Assembly (NCBI GenBank): GCA_005281725.1
Contig: SSBO01000014.1
Span: 1,051,550-1,115,549, forward strand
Length of the DNA stretch: 64,000 nt
From: Wuchereria bancrofti
Taxonomy: Eukaryota > Nematoda > Chromadorea > Rhabditida > Onchocercidae
Reading direction: 5' to 3'
This document shows, piece by piece, positions 10,140 through 24,900 of this stretch. Under the pieces are notes generated by a model. It did no database searches and was not told the DNA's origin. It worked only from the letters and a program-made list of their open reading frames with translations. Numbering within the stretch: the stretch's first letter is position 1; every line of letters starts with the position of its first letter. Position numbers and translations under genes: made by a program.

Positions 10140-13100
10140 AAAATGAAAGGTGCTAATTTATATTTACATGAGTTTTTGTATTTGTTTTAATTTTTTCCTG
10201 TAGTTTCTTTTTAAGTTTAATTTATTGGAATTATTGAAATTTTTTTTTGTTGAAATGATAATTGAAGCATTTTGAATGGTATTTTTAAAAATTTAATCAT
10301 TTTCATTAATTGTGCAGTGGATAACAATTACTTAATATTGTAATCTATTTGATTATTCGGTAAAGTTGGCGTAGATTAGAATAAATTTCAATTTATAGTC
10401 AAAAAAAGTCTATAATAAAGAGTTAGGGTAATCAAAAAAATTAAAAGTTCCAAGTTATTTTGAAATTGTTTAATGTATTCAAATCCTTTTTTTCAAAAAA
10501 AAAGTTGATTAAATAAATTAATAAATTCGAATGAATTTACAATAGTTTTAATTCATTGATGCGAAAATACCAAATTCAAAGTGAATTAGTGAATTGTATT
10601 TGTTTCATTTATAATTTTAAGTTTATTTGTTTATTCTTTTGTTAAATGAATATTGGTTTTATCGCTAATAGTATTAACTTAGTAGCATTGTACTTTTATG
10701 AATTGAATAAATTAAATAAAATTTCATTTTTTGTGTATAAAATAAAAGTGAATAATGCTAAATTATTTTCTTTTTTTTGCATCAAGTAATTTTAGCTATC
10801 AGTGAATGAATAATTGTAATGATAAAAGACATTCTGATGTCTTTTTTTTGATAAATTTCTTAAATTTTTGCCATCCTTTTTCTTTTGTTATCAATATTAT
10901 CAGTATTATCAATGATTGCAGCAAAGTAAATGTGGCATAAAATTAATAAAATGCAGATATTGTAGTGATAAATTTTCATATGTTTGCTTTAGTAGTAGAA
11001 TGAATTCTCAATAATTATCAATCAATGTATTATCAGTTTTGAAATGTAAAGTAATCATTTTATCAGGGGAAACAGATGAAAATTTTTTTTTGAAATCGAT
11101 GATAACTTTTTAAAAAAAAGTTATTGATGCAAAAAAATGCGCAAATGTCATAATATAGAGTATCATTTATTCTTCCTATACTCTATCTAATCCTTATAAA
11201 ATATTAAAACACGTGAAAAACTTATTAGTAACAATGCTAAATAAGTAACAATGAAACGTGTGTGAAAACCTTAACGTTACGTATATGTCACAGAAGTAAC
11301 ACACATAAGTAACATAAGTGAACATATAATATTCTATAAGTTAAAATTTTACTTAACGTAATATATAATTACCTAAAATTTCACTTAATGTAATATATAA
11401 ATACTCAAAATTTTGTTTAACATAATATATTAATTAATAATGTCAAAATTAAAAAAAAAACGTTAAAATCTAAAATTTTCTAACAAAAATGGAAAATAAA
11501 ATTAAAAAAAAACTTATTTAAGAAAAAAATTTCAAAAAAATTACTTAAAAAATTTTTAAAAAAAAGTTTTAAAAGTTAAAATTTTATTGAAGTTAGCCAA
11601 CATATAAGATGAGAAAATATGAAAATGAAGAATCGAAATAATATAATTCAGCACTTCCTAAAACCGACAATTACTGATTTAAATTATTTACGAAATTATA
11701 CGAATTGAAATAATTTCTTGAAATTGTTTATGTTTACATTACCAACAACAACAAACAATAATATATACTAATTGCTTTTTTATAAATTCTTTTTAAATTT
11801 TGATGTATTATTATAATCAAATATTACTTTTAACGTATTACTTTTAAATATCACATAAAATTTGAATGCAATGTCACATTACCTCATTTAATTATATTAA
11901 TAATTTTATAGTTTATTATTATTATTATTAATTATTACTAATATTATTTTCATTCTTTTCCGGTTATACATCCGGAATGTAACTGATATTGTAATAATTC
12001 TTTTTAAGGTAATAATAATTGTATTAGGAAATAAGTTCCAATTAGTTTAACATCTTTTTTTTTCGTTCTTTTCCTATTTTTCTTCCGTTTTCCAGAAAAA
12101 CTTAACAAGAAAACAAAAAAATTGGAAAAAATATTATTGAAAGAGAAAGCAAGAATGGCTAATAATTATATCATTTAAAAAGTTTTTTTTTTCTTTTCGC
12201 ATTTTTCATTTATCATTTAAATCATTAAAAAATTTGACAAATTTTTCAATTTTAGCAGAATTTTATGCAAAATTAAAAGTTAACAAATTAATTACTTAAA
12301 TTACTCAATAATTTCATCTCAATTTTATTAATAATTTGAAAGAATCAGTGTTAATATTTACATTTTTTATTTATTATGCTATATTTTGCAAGAATTATTA
12401 GTTATGCAAAAAGTTTTTTAACTTATTATAATTAAAATTATTTCACTAATAGCATTTACAAAATATACTAGCAAAAAGTCAATCAAATATTTGCATGTAA
12501 TGATAAAAAAGTATTTGTTAATTGATTAAGAAATATACGAAAGCAATAAATACTAATAAATTATTCATTCATATAAAGTAATTTGGTTAATTATTTGGAA
12601 GAGATATTTTGATTTTTTTTTAATTAATTACTAAATGAAATATATTTTATATAGGATTTTTTTAATTAATTATTGGATGAAATTTATTTTATGGTTGAAA
12701 GAAAAATTTGTCTCTTTCTTTTTACTTTGCAAAAATGGTAAAATAAAAAAAACTGGATCGCATAATATATTCTTTTATTCATTGATTTTTTACGATTGAA
12801 AAAATAAATTAAGAAATGATGAAACGGTAATTTTTCTAATATTTCTTCCTCTATTGAATGAATATTCTTGAGGTATCTATTAAAATTTAAATTATTTTGA
12901 AATGTGTCAAATTTTAACAACAATTGAAAATAATTATTATTGGACAAAAAAAAAATTTTTTTTCTTTGAAATCAATCAAATTATGCTTTTTTCCCCCAAA
13001 CTTTGAATTATTGAAATGAAATTTCGAAATTTTGAAATTGCATTAAATACTAATATTTCTATTTGCTACTTACAATTATTGTCGTAAAAATGAACCCAAT

Positions 13101-13400
13101 GAAATATTTGAATGAGATTTTTAAACATTTTTCCATATTCTCTATGTGATTTTATTTCACTTCAATTCTAGCATTTTCTTTTTATTTTCAAAATTTTACA
13201 AATTTATCGGTAATTTGAAGTGTTATCACATTTTTTCTTTTTCTTCTTCAGTTGCAATTCATATAAACTATGATTTAAGCGGATAATCTTGACGTGAAAG
13301 ACGTGAAAGAATTGCAGATCAACCGGACGAATAGCAAATGCAACATTCCGATGCAAGATATTAAATAATCGTAATTCCGAAACATCTCAATAATTCAATC
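10140..13400. other. AT-rich intergenic DNA with a small tandem repeat
   Basis: Between the histone genes and the 51-bp minisatellite I see only AT-rich DNA. About three copies of a roughly 40-bp unit containing CTTAACGTAATATATAA lie at 11345-11435. The minus-strand frame at 12684-12947 is Asn/Phe/Lys-rich and has no support. Confidence 0.5.
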
Positions 13401-13421
13401 CACTTCTGTAAAAGTGCCATT

Positions 13422-13770
13422 AACCGGATACGATGAGATCAGTTGACGTAACGTACTGTTCTCGTATTCTTTAATCGGACACGATGAGATCAGTTGACGT
13501 AACGTACTGTTCTCGTATTCTTTAATCGGACACGATGAGATCAGTTGACGTAACGTACTGTTCTCGTATTCTTTAATCGGACACGATGAGATCAGTCGAC
13601 GTAACGTACTGCTGTCGTATTGTCTAACCGGATGCAATGAGATCTGTCGACGTAACGTACTTTTATTGTATTGTTTAACCGGACATGATGAGATCAGTCG
13701 ACGTGACGCACTGTTATTGTATTGTTTAACCGGACGCAATGTATTGTTTAACCGGACAAGATCAGATCAC
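13422..13770. repeat. 51-bp minisatellite, six copies plus partial ones
   Basis: GATGAGATC recurs exactly every 51 bases (13432, 13483, 13534, 13585, 13636, 13687). The intervening sequence includes TGACGTAACGTACTG and the linker TTTAATCGGAC or TTTAACCGGAC. Copies 1-3 are nearly identical, later ones diverge, and the array decays after about 13745. Because 51 is a multiple of three, the minus strand stays open as a 17-residue repeat. There is no start context or other gene evidence for it. Confidence 0.9.
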
Positions 13771-14782
13771 ATATTGGATAAAATTTTCTTTCTTCATTTC
13801 AATAAAAAAAATAAATTCAAGAAATTATGTCATAGTATTTCAAAATTTACAAAAAAAAAAAAAAGAAATTTAGAGATAATTTCAATGAATTTTATTTGAA
13901 AATTTGAAATAAAAACGGTTGAAATTATATTCTCACTGCATCATCAATTCGTTCATTTGTCTGCTATTCTTATCATTTCTAGTAACTTTCCATCATTTCA
14001 TTGAAATTTTTCCGTTTTCAAGAAAGTGTCAACTACTTCCAAATTCTGTAATGTTCTGGTAGAATAATCAAGTATCACCAAGCTTATCAGCAATCTATGA
14101 CTGAATCTTAAAGGATTAAATTTTTGAATGTGAGAGAAGATACGAGGATATCTAGAATTTTCCCTGCTATACTGATATCAAACTGATAAAATTTTGATTT
14201 TAATGAAATGATAGAGCAAATGGCAAAATTCAGTGACAAATATGCATTAAAAAAAAAAAGTGACAAGAAGAATGTCTACCGGTTCAATTCTACAATCACT
14301 TATGTCCGGTAAAATTACGGGTTTTTTTTTTAAGTTATCATTCCTATTTTGTTAGCTTATTTGAGAGTAATTTACTCCATCAAAAAATTATCAGGCACAT
14401 TGTTAATTTTATATGCCGCAGATAACTTCATAAATTTGAAAGTTGTTAACATCATAAACTTGAAAGTGAAAGATTGTAAAATTTATCCGGATAAACTCAT
14501 CGTAAATTTACCGGAAAATACGCTAACACTTAGCACATTTTAAATTGTCAATACTAATGAATAATGTAATGCAAAGGTTAGTTAGTTCTTTTTTTTTTTT
14601 TAATGATTAACAATTACTTAAAAATATTACGGCACACGTTAATGATTAACTTAAGGAAACATTTCTTAATTCTAATATTGTATCAAATACGTATGTAAAT
14701 TTTATAATTCAATCACCAAAATGTTTGATTATTACATTCATATGAGGGTGCAGCAATGGAATATGATGAAATTAATCACGTG

Positions 14783-14896
14783 AATCACGTGAGTGGAGTA
14801 AGTGAATGAAGTTGATGGATTAGTCACGTAAGCGGAGTAGGTGAATGAATTAGTCACGTTAGTGAAGTAAGTGAATAAATTAGTCACGTTAGTGAT
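14783..14896. repeat. 30-bp tandem repeat carrying CACGT(G) motifs
   Basis: Three to four copies of a 30-bp unit of the form ATTAGTCACGTNAG-GNAGTAGGTGAATGA, with unit starts at 14819, 14849 and 14879 and a diverged first copy. The first copy has two CACGTG E-box palindromes (14778-14791); later ones have CACGTA or CACGTT. Confidence 0.7.
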
Positions 14897-15815
14897 CTTC
14901 TGGGATTATTTGGGATGAATAAATGAATGAATGAGTCATTATGAGTCATCGTAAGTTACCTACTCGTTATCTACTCGTAAATCCATCTAAAATTATTGGT
15001 AAATCAATTATCACAAATATGATGAGTAATTATAAATTATACCCAACCTATAATTAATTGATTTAATCATATCAATGAAATATTATACTACTATCATTCA
15101 TATATTTTCTCACTAATTTATTAATTATTAATTTTAATTTTAAGTTTTATCAGTAATTTATTTAATAATCGAACCAATAACAACAAAGGAAAAGGACAAA
15201 AAGATGCATTAATTTTATCAATTTAGTTTTAATTATTCATTCTTTAATAAATGAAATAATATGAAATGAATGCTAAATATTTGTAAATGAAATTAATTTA
15301 TTATACAAAAAATGAACAAGAAAATTTTATTGACAAATTTAATCTAAATTAATTTTAATTTTAATTTCAATTTTTTATGCGTTAGCGACTCATTCACTCA
15401 ATCATTCATTCATTCATGTTCGATTTATACTCAAATGTATGTAGCATTCCGTATGTACGAACTTTATATGAATTTTGTTTTTTTTTTCCCATAACAATTT
15501 GTTTGGGATTTTCTGGGTAAGGGAAGGCGGGGGGCAGAAGTGGGTAGGTATGGGTTTCTTTAATGAGAGTTTATGAATAAACATGAAAATGTTAGATTGA
15601 TGAATTATGGAGAAGAATGCATATATGAGTCACTATATATAGGTATAAAATTTATTCATCAAGATATATCGGGTGCTTTTATTTAATAATTATCTTTCTT
15701 GGGTAATTTCTATACGTTTAGCAAATGTTTATAAGTTAAAATTTATATATTTATAGTGAAATATCTATTTATTGAGTGCTTTTAATCAGTTATTTCTTTA
15801 ATTTGTATCTTTCTT

Positions 15816-15821
15816 TTTCAG
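15816..15821 (+). other. Acceptor before the PP4 subunit start (possible trans-splice site)
   Basis: TTTTTCAG ends at 15821, leaving an 81-nt leader before the ATG at 15903. This fits either spliced-leader addition or the end of a 5' UTR intron. Confidence 0.5.
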
Positions 15822-15902
15822 AGTCAATCTATTATTGTATGTGGAAAATAGTGCATTTTTTTCTTTTTTTTATAAAATATAATTTCAAACAACAAAATAA
15901 TA

Positions 15903-18900
15903 ATGGCAATGATTAATTTTAACGATTTTACCACCTCAGGTAAGCTTTTTAAAGTAGTGATATTGTTTGAAAGTTTCCTCTTCAATGAAATATCATGTTA
16001 TTATAAGCATAACTTTGATATAACTTGAAGGATTATTTAAACCTTCTGAATTAATCAAGAAAATTTAATTCGTCTCAGAAGGCATTCAATTTATATTCTA
16101 TGTTAGATTTATAGTTTGCATTTTTGACGACTAGCAGAATGCATTTATTTTTTTGTTCAAAAATATATTTGTTAAAGTGTTTTTAAGTTGAAAAACTCTG
16201 TGAAAAACGACTGATTGTGTTAAACAATCGCTGCAAAATTCACTACATTAAGTTGAATTTTCATTTCGGCTATGGTAAGATTTGTATAGTTTTGAAAATC
16301 CGACACGACTATAAATACGGTTCAGTGAAGAAGATTTTTTATTTTCAGCTGTTGATTTCTCCGAAATGGTTATCGAATATAGTGAAAATGAATTCAGGGA
16401 ATTCAACGAAGGTTGGTTGTATATGTGTGGTACGGGATTTATTTGAAAGTTTTGCTTTTATTCAAATAATTGTAGGTATGATGTTGGCTATTTTTAATAT
16501 CAATATACCGAGACTTCTACCCACTGTGTTTCTTGAATTTCTAGCTAGAAATTTTTAATATTTTCAGAAATGGAAACAGAAACTACTGAAATGCTTCACT
16601 ACGACACCTTTTTATTATATGCACGAAGCGAAAATTCATCAGATAGGTGAGTTTATTTCATTTTTGGCATTTATAAATAAGTTTTTAATTAAATGCTGAG
16701 ATTCCTCTTTTAGGATTCAGGCAGAGATACTGTAATTGGAAATTTCAAAAAAAATCCTTTCAATTTTGTAGGGAAACAGGCTACATTGTTTTTTGATACA
16801 GAATTGTCCTGATAACATAGTTTGATATTATATTATTAGCTTGATATTATATCAAGCCTACACTGTCTTACAGAGATAATAACATTCCTTGGTATGTTTT
16901 AGGATTGTTTCAGAGTAGTTTATTTTGTGGAGTATTGAAAGAAATCTTTCTGTTTATGGTGACAAATAAGTTAGCTTCATAATTTGGACATTAAAAACTT
17001 CTAATTTGACCCAACTGAATGATGCATTTTGTCACCTGAGCTTTGAATGTCATTTGAATCTTTTGTTTAAAGTGGAAACTTTTCCAGGAAAATTGCAATC
17101 CGTGATCTGTCGAAATTGTCACGAACGCTGAACATCGAAAAAGAGCAACGGCAGATTGAAGTTGTCTTTAATCTGATTGAAAATATCTTTGCTAAAGAAA
17201 CAGGTATTTTTATAGTAATGCAAAAAATAGTCTTGTTATCTTAAAATGGATTTTCTGAAAATATTTACCTGCAGCTATCATGAACATGGACTGGAATCCA
17301 GTAATCTTAATCCAATTTTATATTATATGTGCCGAGCTTGTTATTCTGGAAGCTAATTTAATTCGTTAAATTGGGTTATAGAGACGTGAGATATTGAAAT
17401 TAATATGATTATACTCGACTACAACACTACTGTATATATTTGGTCCATTCGTTAGCAGGATAAAAGCTTATTCCATTTATCAAAATTTGCTTCAGTTTGT
17501 AGTGTTCAAATTTTGCTGGCTGATTTACAATGAATAGTTGAATTAGAAGTGACATAAGTATGAATATTTATTAGATGAATTTTTAGAAATTTTGTATTCA
17601 GGCGAATTTTTTTTTTTTTTTAAATGTTAATCGTAATAAGGGACAGACGGAGTGCCAAGGTGCTTATTTTAGAATTGCATTAAATTTATTACATGTAGAA
17701 AAAAAGTTTGATGAACTGGGTGGTTTTTTTTTTGTATAGTTAAAGAAGTTCCATTGAATTTATTTCTTCTCTGAATTGCAGATAGTAAAATATGTGGTAT
17801 GTTAGTGGAGCAGGTTCCTTCATTGTATGTTGAATTTATGACAATAGAACACCTGCTGAAAAGGGTTCATAAAGTATTCCCAGAATTACTAGCAAGTGCT
17901 TTGGATCATTCTGCGGATGATGTAAGTGGTTTTCATGAGTCACTTATGTTTTGTAGCTTATTTTAGGACTAATAACTAAAGAACGATATTTCTTCGAGAC
18001 ATGAATTCGTTGTAACATATTTTTTATTACATTACTGTTTTTGGTAGACTCATCGGTTCCTTTTTTTTCGATCTAAGAAATTTTTTTGAAACTCATTTTT
18101 CTCATTTTTTTTATTTCTTTTTTTGTCTTGTGTTATACTATTCGATTATCTTTTTAAAACATCTTTCGTGGTTGATGATTGTTCCAAAACTTACCCAAAC
18201 AATTTTTTGCGACAATACTGTATAGAAAGAAGGCAGTTCTCAAAAAGTAAACAGGTTCTTGTTAGCTTTGAAGATCGGAACTTTGTAATAATGGCAGCGG
18301 GTTTTATGTCGTTCTCTTTACAGTGCAATCAGCACAAAACGTTTTTTTTTTTGAAAGATGTCTGTGTTTACTGAAATTATTTTAAGAGGTTTTATCGATT
18401 GACTCTCTCATTTTATTGACTCTTAGGAAAGAAAGGAAAAAGTGCAATTATTTCTTACTTGATTGGAATTAAAACATCTAGATTGAATTGCTGTTTTATG
18501 TAATCGAAATTTTTATTTTTTGACTTCAATAAATTCAAACTATGCATAGCTGGTGCAAATAGGACTGGAGAGCTCTGATCAGTTTGGAAGCTCGAAATTT
18601 TTGACTCATTCTTGAATTTAGCTGCAGTTTTATCGAGCACTTTTGTTGCTGTTTGTTATTGGATATATTGTTAATATCATTACTTATCGCTTATGTAAAA
18701 AAGTAGGTAAAATAGTTAAATTCGATGCTTTTTCGCACATTAGCTGGAATTACTAGAATATTAGTTTTAGAAGGTTAGCTCACAACAGACCCATATTAGA
18801 TTTATCAGTCTTGCTTTGTTGTAGTTCATCTGGATCACTGTGATTGTCTAAGTGATGTAATAATATTGGACATTATATATATATAATTTAACTTCCTGAA

Positions 18901-21900
18901 AAAATTCTGTTGCTATTAGTAAATTAGCTATCAAATATTTTTTGTCAATTCACTTATCGGGTAGACTGTGTTTTGAATATTTAATAATTTTCATCCTTGC
19001 AAGGGGGATCCCTGCGGGAAAATGACAGATGCGTAATGAGAAGGAGGGAGAAACTGCTCTTCACAATCATATATTTTTGCATTCTTTTTTTTTTTGTTTC
19101 TTTTTTTCTTGTTGTCTTCCCGTTCGTTTCGCTGCAATGACTTAAATTTTTTTTTTTTTGTCCTTTTTGTGGGCCGTTTTTTAGGTGATCGAATTGAATT
19201 GTGCTGTTCTGTTGTAAAAGCTCTTCAAGCAAAAAGCGCCAACAACATCAGCAATAGATTTTTCTGACCTTGAAAAAGAGAGAGAGGAGAGAATCAGTCA
19301 ACCACAACTGTCCTTTCCTCATTTATTGGTTTCTCTGGATAATCAAGGAGAAATGATCCAGAAATCAAGGACGGAATTTCGGAAATAATGGAATGAAGGT
19401 GTTATAATCTTAAGAAAACAGAAATATGAAATTGTTACTGATAATAAGCAGTGAGAATTGGTATCATAAAATGATATGCATATGAGTATTCGTATCGGCG
19501 ATAGGCGCCGATGATGACATAGGATGAAGTGGTTGTAGGTATTGCTCAATCACTAGGCAAAACTTATTATTAGTTAATATGAATTCTAATTTCTTTCTTT
19601 GATAGCTTTTCTTCTTATTACTCTATCAATCAATCATAAAGATTATAATAATTCACTGAAATGAAACTAAAAATTTTGAAACTTCATTCATCTCGTCAAA
19701 CGTTTTGTTATCACTTTTAACAGGAATATTTAATCAGACATCTTTTCAAATTTTTTTAAAAAAAATACGAATTGAAAAAATAGAAATGTTTATTTGGGAG
19801 CGAGTAAGCGCTATTTAGCAATCAAGGAGATTTTATTCATCATTGGATTTGTTGTGAGGACAGGAAAAATTTTGTCACATGAAATTAGCAATGTATCGAT
19901 CGCATTTTTTATTTCTATTTCATGCCAGATGTGCTGAGAAATAGGAGAAATATTAACATTCTTTAGAATCAAATGTCTCAAGCCGTGTGATACTTACAAA
20001 ATAATGCATGGAGATGTCTAAGTATTCTATAAGTAATATGATATGCAAAAGTGAGTAGAAAGCGATGTCTTTTTTTGATAATTTTCAAGAGAAACTCAGA
20101 GTAACATAGAATGGTTTAGAATGTTAGAATCTTTGTTAAAATACTGAAAATTTTTTTCGACTAAAGCAATATAACGTTATACATGGGTACATATAGTGCA
20201 GTAAGATAATTTATGCTAGGAAATTCAATTCATGAAACAATATCTATCTATTTCAAGTTCTGAAAGCTAATTGTAAAATGTGATTGATCTGAAAACAAGG
20301 AAGGAACTTCAAGAGAATTTGGTCCTATTAAAAGTATTTATCCTGAAAATATGTTCTCATTAATAACCAAGATTATCTGAGGAATAGGATTATATTATAT
20401 GAATGGATTGAAGCCTTCCTGTATGTACTCGCTTAGCTGCTTTATTTTTCGAAATTGTGCAAAAAGTAATCCTAAACAAAGATTTTCATCAAAGGATTTG
20501 TGGATATTATAAAACGGGAAAATAATTTTTACTAAAATCAAAATTTAATTTAGTAAGCATAAAGTGGTTTCATTATTTTGTTCTACATTCCGTTCAGTAT
20601 TTCATCCGATTTTAGTTTACTTAAAGAAAACATCATATATATATATTCATATTGTTAGTGTTTATAATATTTTAAAAATTGAAGCTTGTTTCTCTTTTTA
20701 TTTGTCGAAAGAAAAAAAATTTTTTCCAGATGATTTGTTTAATTTTTATTTTTCTTTTGATTTCTTTCAATCAAAAAGAATTATTTATGTAATGAACAGA
20801 TGATATGAAGAAGCTACAGTTAAGTGACATGTGTTGCTTTCGTTCATAAAACGGATATTAAATCAATATTAGATGGATGAAGTTGATTAGTTCTCGAAAA
20901 TCATATATTATCATTTTTCACATCTTCATATGAATACATGTTAACATGATGTTTGATGTATTGTTTCATTAAGTGTTAACTTTTCTTTAGTATAAACTTA
21001 TTGATATTTCTTTATGAAATTTGTCGTATTTTGCTTTATTGTTATTGTATTATTTATGATTGTTTATTGTTGCAACATCTGCAATAATCAATCTTAGAAA
21101 AGTGAAAAACATTTGAGGAATGTGATAGGAGGAACACATGCATTAACCTGTTTAATAATTTAGCAAAAAGAAAAATGTGGAGGAATAACATTATAAGCCA
21201 TTACTGATGTTTTGGCTTTTTTTTTCTCTTCATATTATTATGTTACTTTTTTTTTAATGGTTGAATTATCTGATCGAATGATGAATTAAAAAAGAAAAGA
21301 AAAACTAACGGCACAAATTTAGAATAATTTACAGCTAATGCCAATTTTATGTCTCTTTTTTTTGCAGAAGATCTGTGAATTATAAGTTTAAGGGAAAGAA
21401 AGTATGATGTATACATGATATGATAATAAAATTATAATTTCTAGAAAAATAAAAATTATAATTTTGATTAATAAAATTATAATTTATAATAAAAAAAATT
21501 ATAATTTTGATTTCAGGTACGTAAATCAGCAATTGGCGCTATTGATATTTTGGTTGAGCAACGCATACTGCCACAAGGTATTTTTTTTTTCATGTTAGAT
21601 TTTTGAATTAAACATATGTAAATTTATATCAGATAAAGATTGTAGATTGTTTGATAGTGATAGTGATAGTGAGAAAACTTATAGGTTTTTCCCTTATTGA
21701 TGATTGATTGCTGCTTTGAATAATGGACTGGATATTTCCATTTATCATGTTGTTGGTTGCATGTTGTTTCTTGTTTGTCTCTTCTGTTGGGTTAATTATA
21801 TTTTTCTCGTAGCCTTCTATTTATTCAATAAATTATATTGCTGAAAATGTCTAAATTTCAACATTTAGAGGTTTCTAGATGGGAAAAAAAAATGGCATCA

Positions 21901-24900
21901 GTAATATGCATGAATGATAGGATAATAGTAAATCGAGTAAATTGTAGTGTATAATTTTTTTTTTTTTAAGTTGATTTACTGCGAATTGATTCATATGGAA
22001 AGATATTTTAAATTAAGTAATTGTTTTAAATAATTTCATCTTTGTTCCAATTTCTCATATTAAACAATTGGAGAAAATATTGAAGTGTTTTTTTTTTTTT
22101 TTCACTTAATTAGGTAAGCAAATAAGGCCCATTTTCTTTAAAGGTAATGCGTATAGTTCTGGTAGTAAGAAATTATAAAGAACTATATTTGCATGCATAA
22201 ATATATATAAATTCCGTTGGATTCTTTTTTTTTTTCTTTTATTTTTGTTTTAATTCTCAAAAATGCTTTTTAGTTTTTTTCTTTACCCATTTAATCGTAT
22301 GAAGCAATAGGAAACAGCATTGATGCTTTGTGTGAGGTCTCGACGCCATTATACTCACGATATAAATATTGCCTTTTTTATTTTAGTGGTAGGAAAAAAA
22401 ATTCCCTTTTTTTTTTTCTTGGGATTTAATTTTTTTTTTTTTACGAGCAGGAAGATAGCATCGTATTTTCATTCATTGTTTTCTTTATTCTCTTTCATTT
22501 TTTTTTTCTTCCCAAAAAAAAAAATGAATAAATCAAAATTGAGAAGATAGAGAAAACCGAGAGAAACTGAATAAATCACTGCCTGGCGTGTTTCCCGTTT
22601 TTTTTTTTTTTTTTTTTTTTTTTTTTGAGGTTAAAAGTTATTGTGAGGTAAAAGTATGTTAGGGATATTTTGGGAAAAAGACATTATATTTCAAGTTTTT
22701 AAGAGTTAAGCATTTCTTTCTTTGTGTATATATGTATATACACATGTGTATGTATATATATATGGATGATTTATCCTAAAATAGTCAGTTTGGATATTTT
22801 CTTGGAATCGTTTTATGAAGAACAAAAAGATTAAAATTTCACGGGCAAATCTTTGCATGTGTGTGTGTGTATATATGTATGTGTGTGATGGATATGTTGC
22901 ATCATCATCGTTTCATTATTTGACGTTTCGAGGAGTGTCAAATTGTTCCAAGCAAACTTAAAATATGCTAACCATGCGATTAGCAATGTTGTTTGATCAG
23001 TAAGCTATTTGATCATAGATCAACTTTAGGGGAAGGCAGGAGAGATGGTAACTACTATATATGTGTAGTAGTGTACAACACTGAGACATTGGGATGTGTA
23101 AATGAGTGATGATAGTTTATATGATGTGATGGGTAAATGCATGTCAAAATTTCTATGTAATCATGGAATGATTGATCAGAGGAAGTAAGATTATATCGTT
23201 TTTTTTTTTTTTGAAACAAGTTTTGTTGTATCCCTATAGTCAAATCTATCTATTTATATATGTGGGTATTGATATTTAATCTTTGATTATATAGGAGGAA
23301 ATTTTTTTTTTTTAAATGACAAGGGTTAATTTTTTAAATTCAATTAATGAGTTTAATGTTAACAAGTATAAGTGAACTATATCGAAAACAAAAAAAAGTA
23401 GGATAAAGTGTGTATTTTTGTAGAAACCTATGGTATAATAGATTCGCAAATTGGATAAGTAATGTAGTAATGAAGAGTGGGAGAGAGAGGAAGAGAGAGA
23501 GAGAGAGGTATGAATGAGAATGAAGTAATTGTTGAAATGGAGTAGAAGTGAGTGTTGAATTTAAGCAAGTGGGAGAAAGAAAGAGAAATGAAGGAAAGAA
23601 AACATTGGAAGAGCATTTTTTGAGATATTAATATGGTGAAAGGCTGATAGACTAACAGAGCAGAGTGACATTTTTCATTGCAAACGTAATAGGTTGGTAT
23701 TTCGTAATGATACGTGTTATCCTTGATTGCACACGTACGTCTATTATTTCCAGCGTGCGTTATGATACTATTATCATTACCTTGCTGTATTTTTATTTCA
23801 TTGCTACCGTGTGATGTTTCTGCTACTTTTTTCTTTTTTTGCGAAATTGTCGTTGTTATGCCAACTCACGCGCAACTAACCAATCGATGACAGTGAGGGA
23901 GGGAGAAGGAGAGAGAGAGAGAGGAAGAAGGAAGAAAGAAGGAAAAGTATGCTTACTGAAAATAACTAGAGTTAATTTTTACAATGATTAGTGAGGGAAA
24001 AAGAGTTGCAATGATTGTGAGAGTAGCAGAGTATGTGAGTAAGAATAAGAGGATTGCTATATTCTTCTCACACTATGTTAGCAATGTTTTTTTTCTTTTT
24101 TTCTTCCCTTTATAAGACGGTGTATAAATGCCAGCCATATTTGCCTTCCTCTTTCACTCACTAAACTCTGTTCATTATTTCATTCTCTTCCTTTTCGTCT
24201 CATCATTTACTGTGTTATCTTTTTTTTTTTTTAAACAAATATAAACTTTCACTCTCTTCTTCATTACCTGTGTCTTTTTTGCATGAGTTTCAAATGAGAT
24301 GAGAAGTAGATGTGAAAAAGAATGAGAGAGTATAGGGTGGAGATATCTATTATGAAATAGGTTAGAGATGAGATGGAAGAGGAAATGAGCTCCGCCTTAG
24401 TTGATTCAACTAAGTTACTACTAGTCAAGCATCATATTATTATATCATTCGACAGACATGAAAAAAAGAAAAAAAACTAACTGGGAGATGAAGGAGGAGG
24501 AGGAGGAAGAAGAAGAGGAGGAGGGAGAAGAAGAGGAGGAGGAGGAGGAGGGTCATGTTGCTCAGCGAGCAATGAAAGAGAAAGTGATTGTGGCGGTGAT
24601 AATAGTGATGCTGCTGTTGCTGCTGCTGCTGCTGGTGCTGATGCTGATGGTCTTGATGGTGTTGCTGGTATCATTAGTGATGATGGTGGTGGTGGTGGTG
24701 ATGGTAATGATGATGGGAATGAGTGTAGTTTGTCTGTGTAGAAAGTCCCCGAACTTGTCGCGCTTTAACTGCTGCTTGCTTGCTTACTTGCTTGCACGAG
24801 TTATTTGGCTGCTTAACTAAGTGCATTCTATATGCATTACATATGTAAACGATCGCTAGAAATATAGGATAGGGAGAGGAGAGGAAAGGAGGGGAAGAGG

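Larger units (their letters stand above)
13771..15821. other. Intergenic region upstream of the PP4 subunit gene
   Basis: AT-rich, with short repeats and no supported gene. The open frame at 14349-14543 (+) is not convincing. It should contain the promoter of the gene at 15903; I could not pick a TATA box with confidence. Confidence 0.5.

Noticed and set aside
13395..13739. 114-aa minus-strand repeat protein
   Set aside because: Open only because the 51-bp repeat unit is a multiple of three; no start context, splice site or family.
23763..23885. Possible PP4 subunit exon after TTTCCAG at 23753
   Set aside because: Open in the needed phase for about 40 codons but unlike the family at this position; the exon at 26047 matches family spacing (VICPTLF...DD...LM) and phase.
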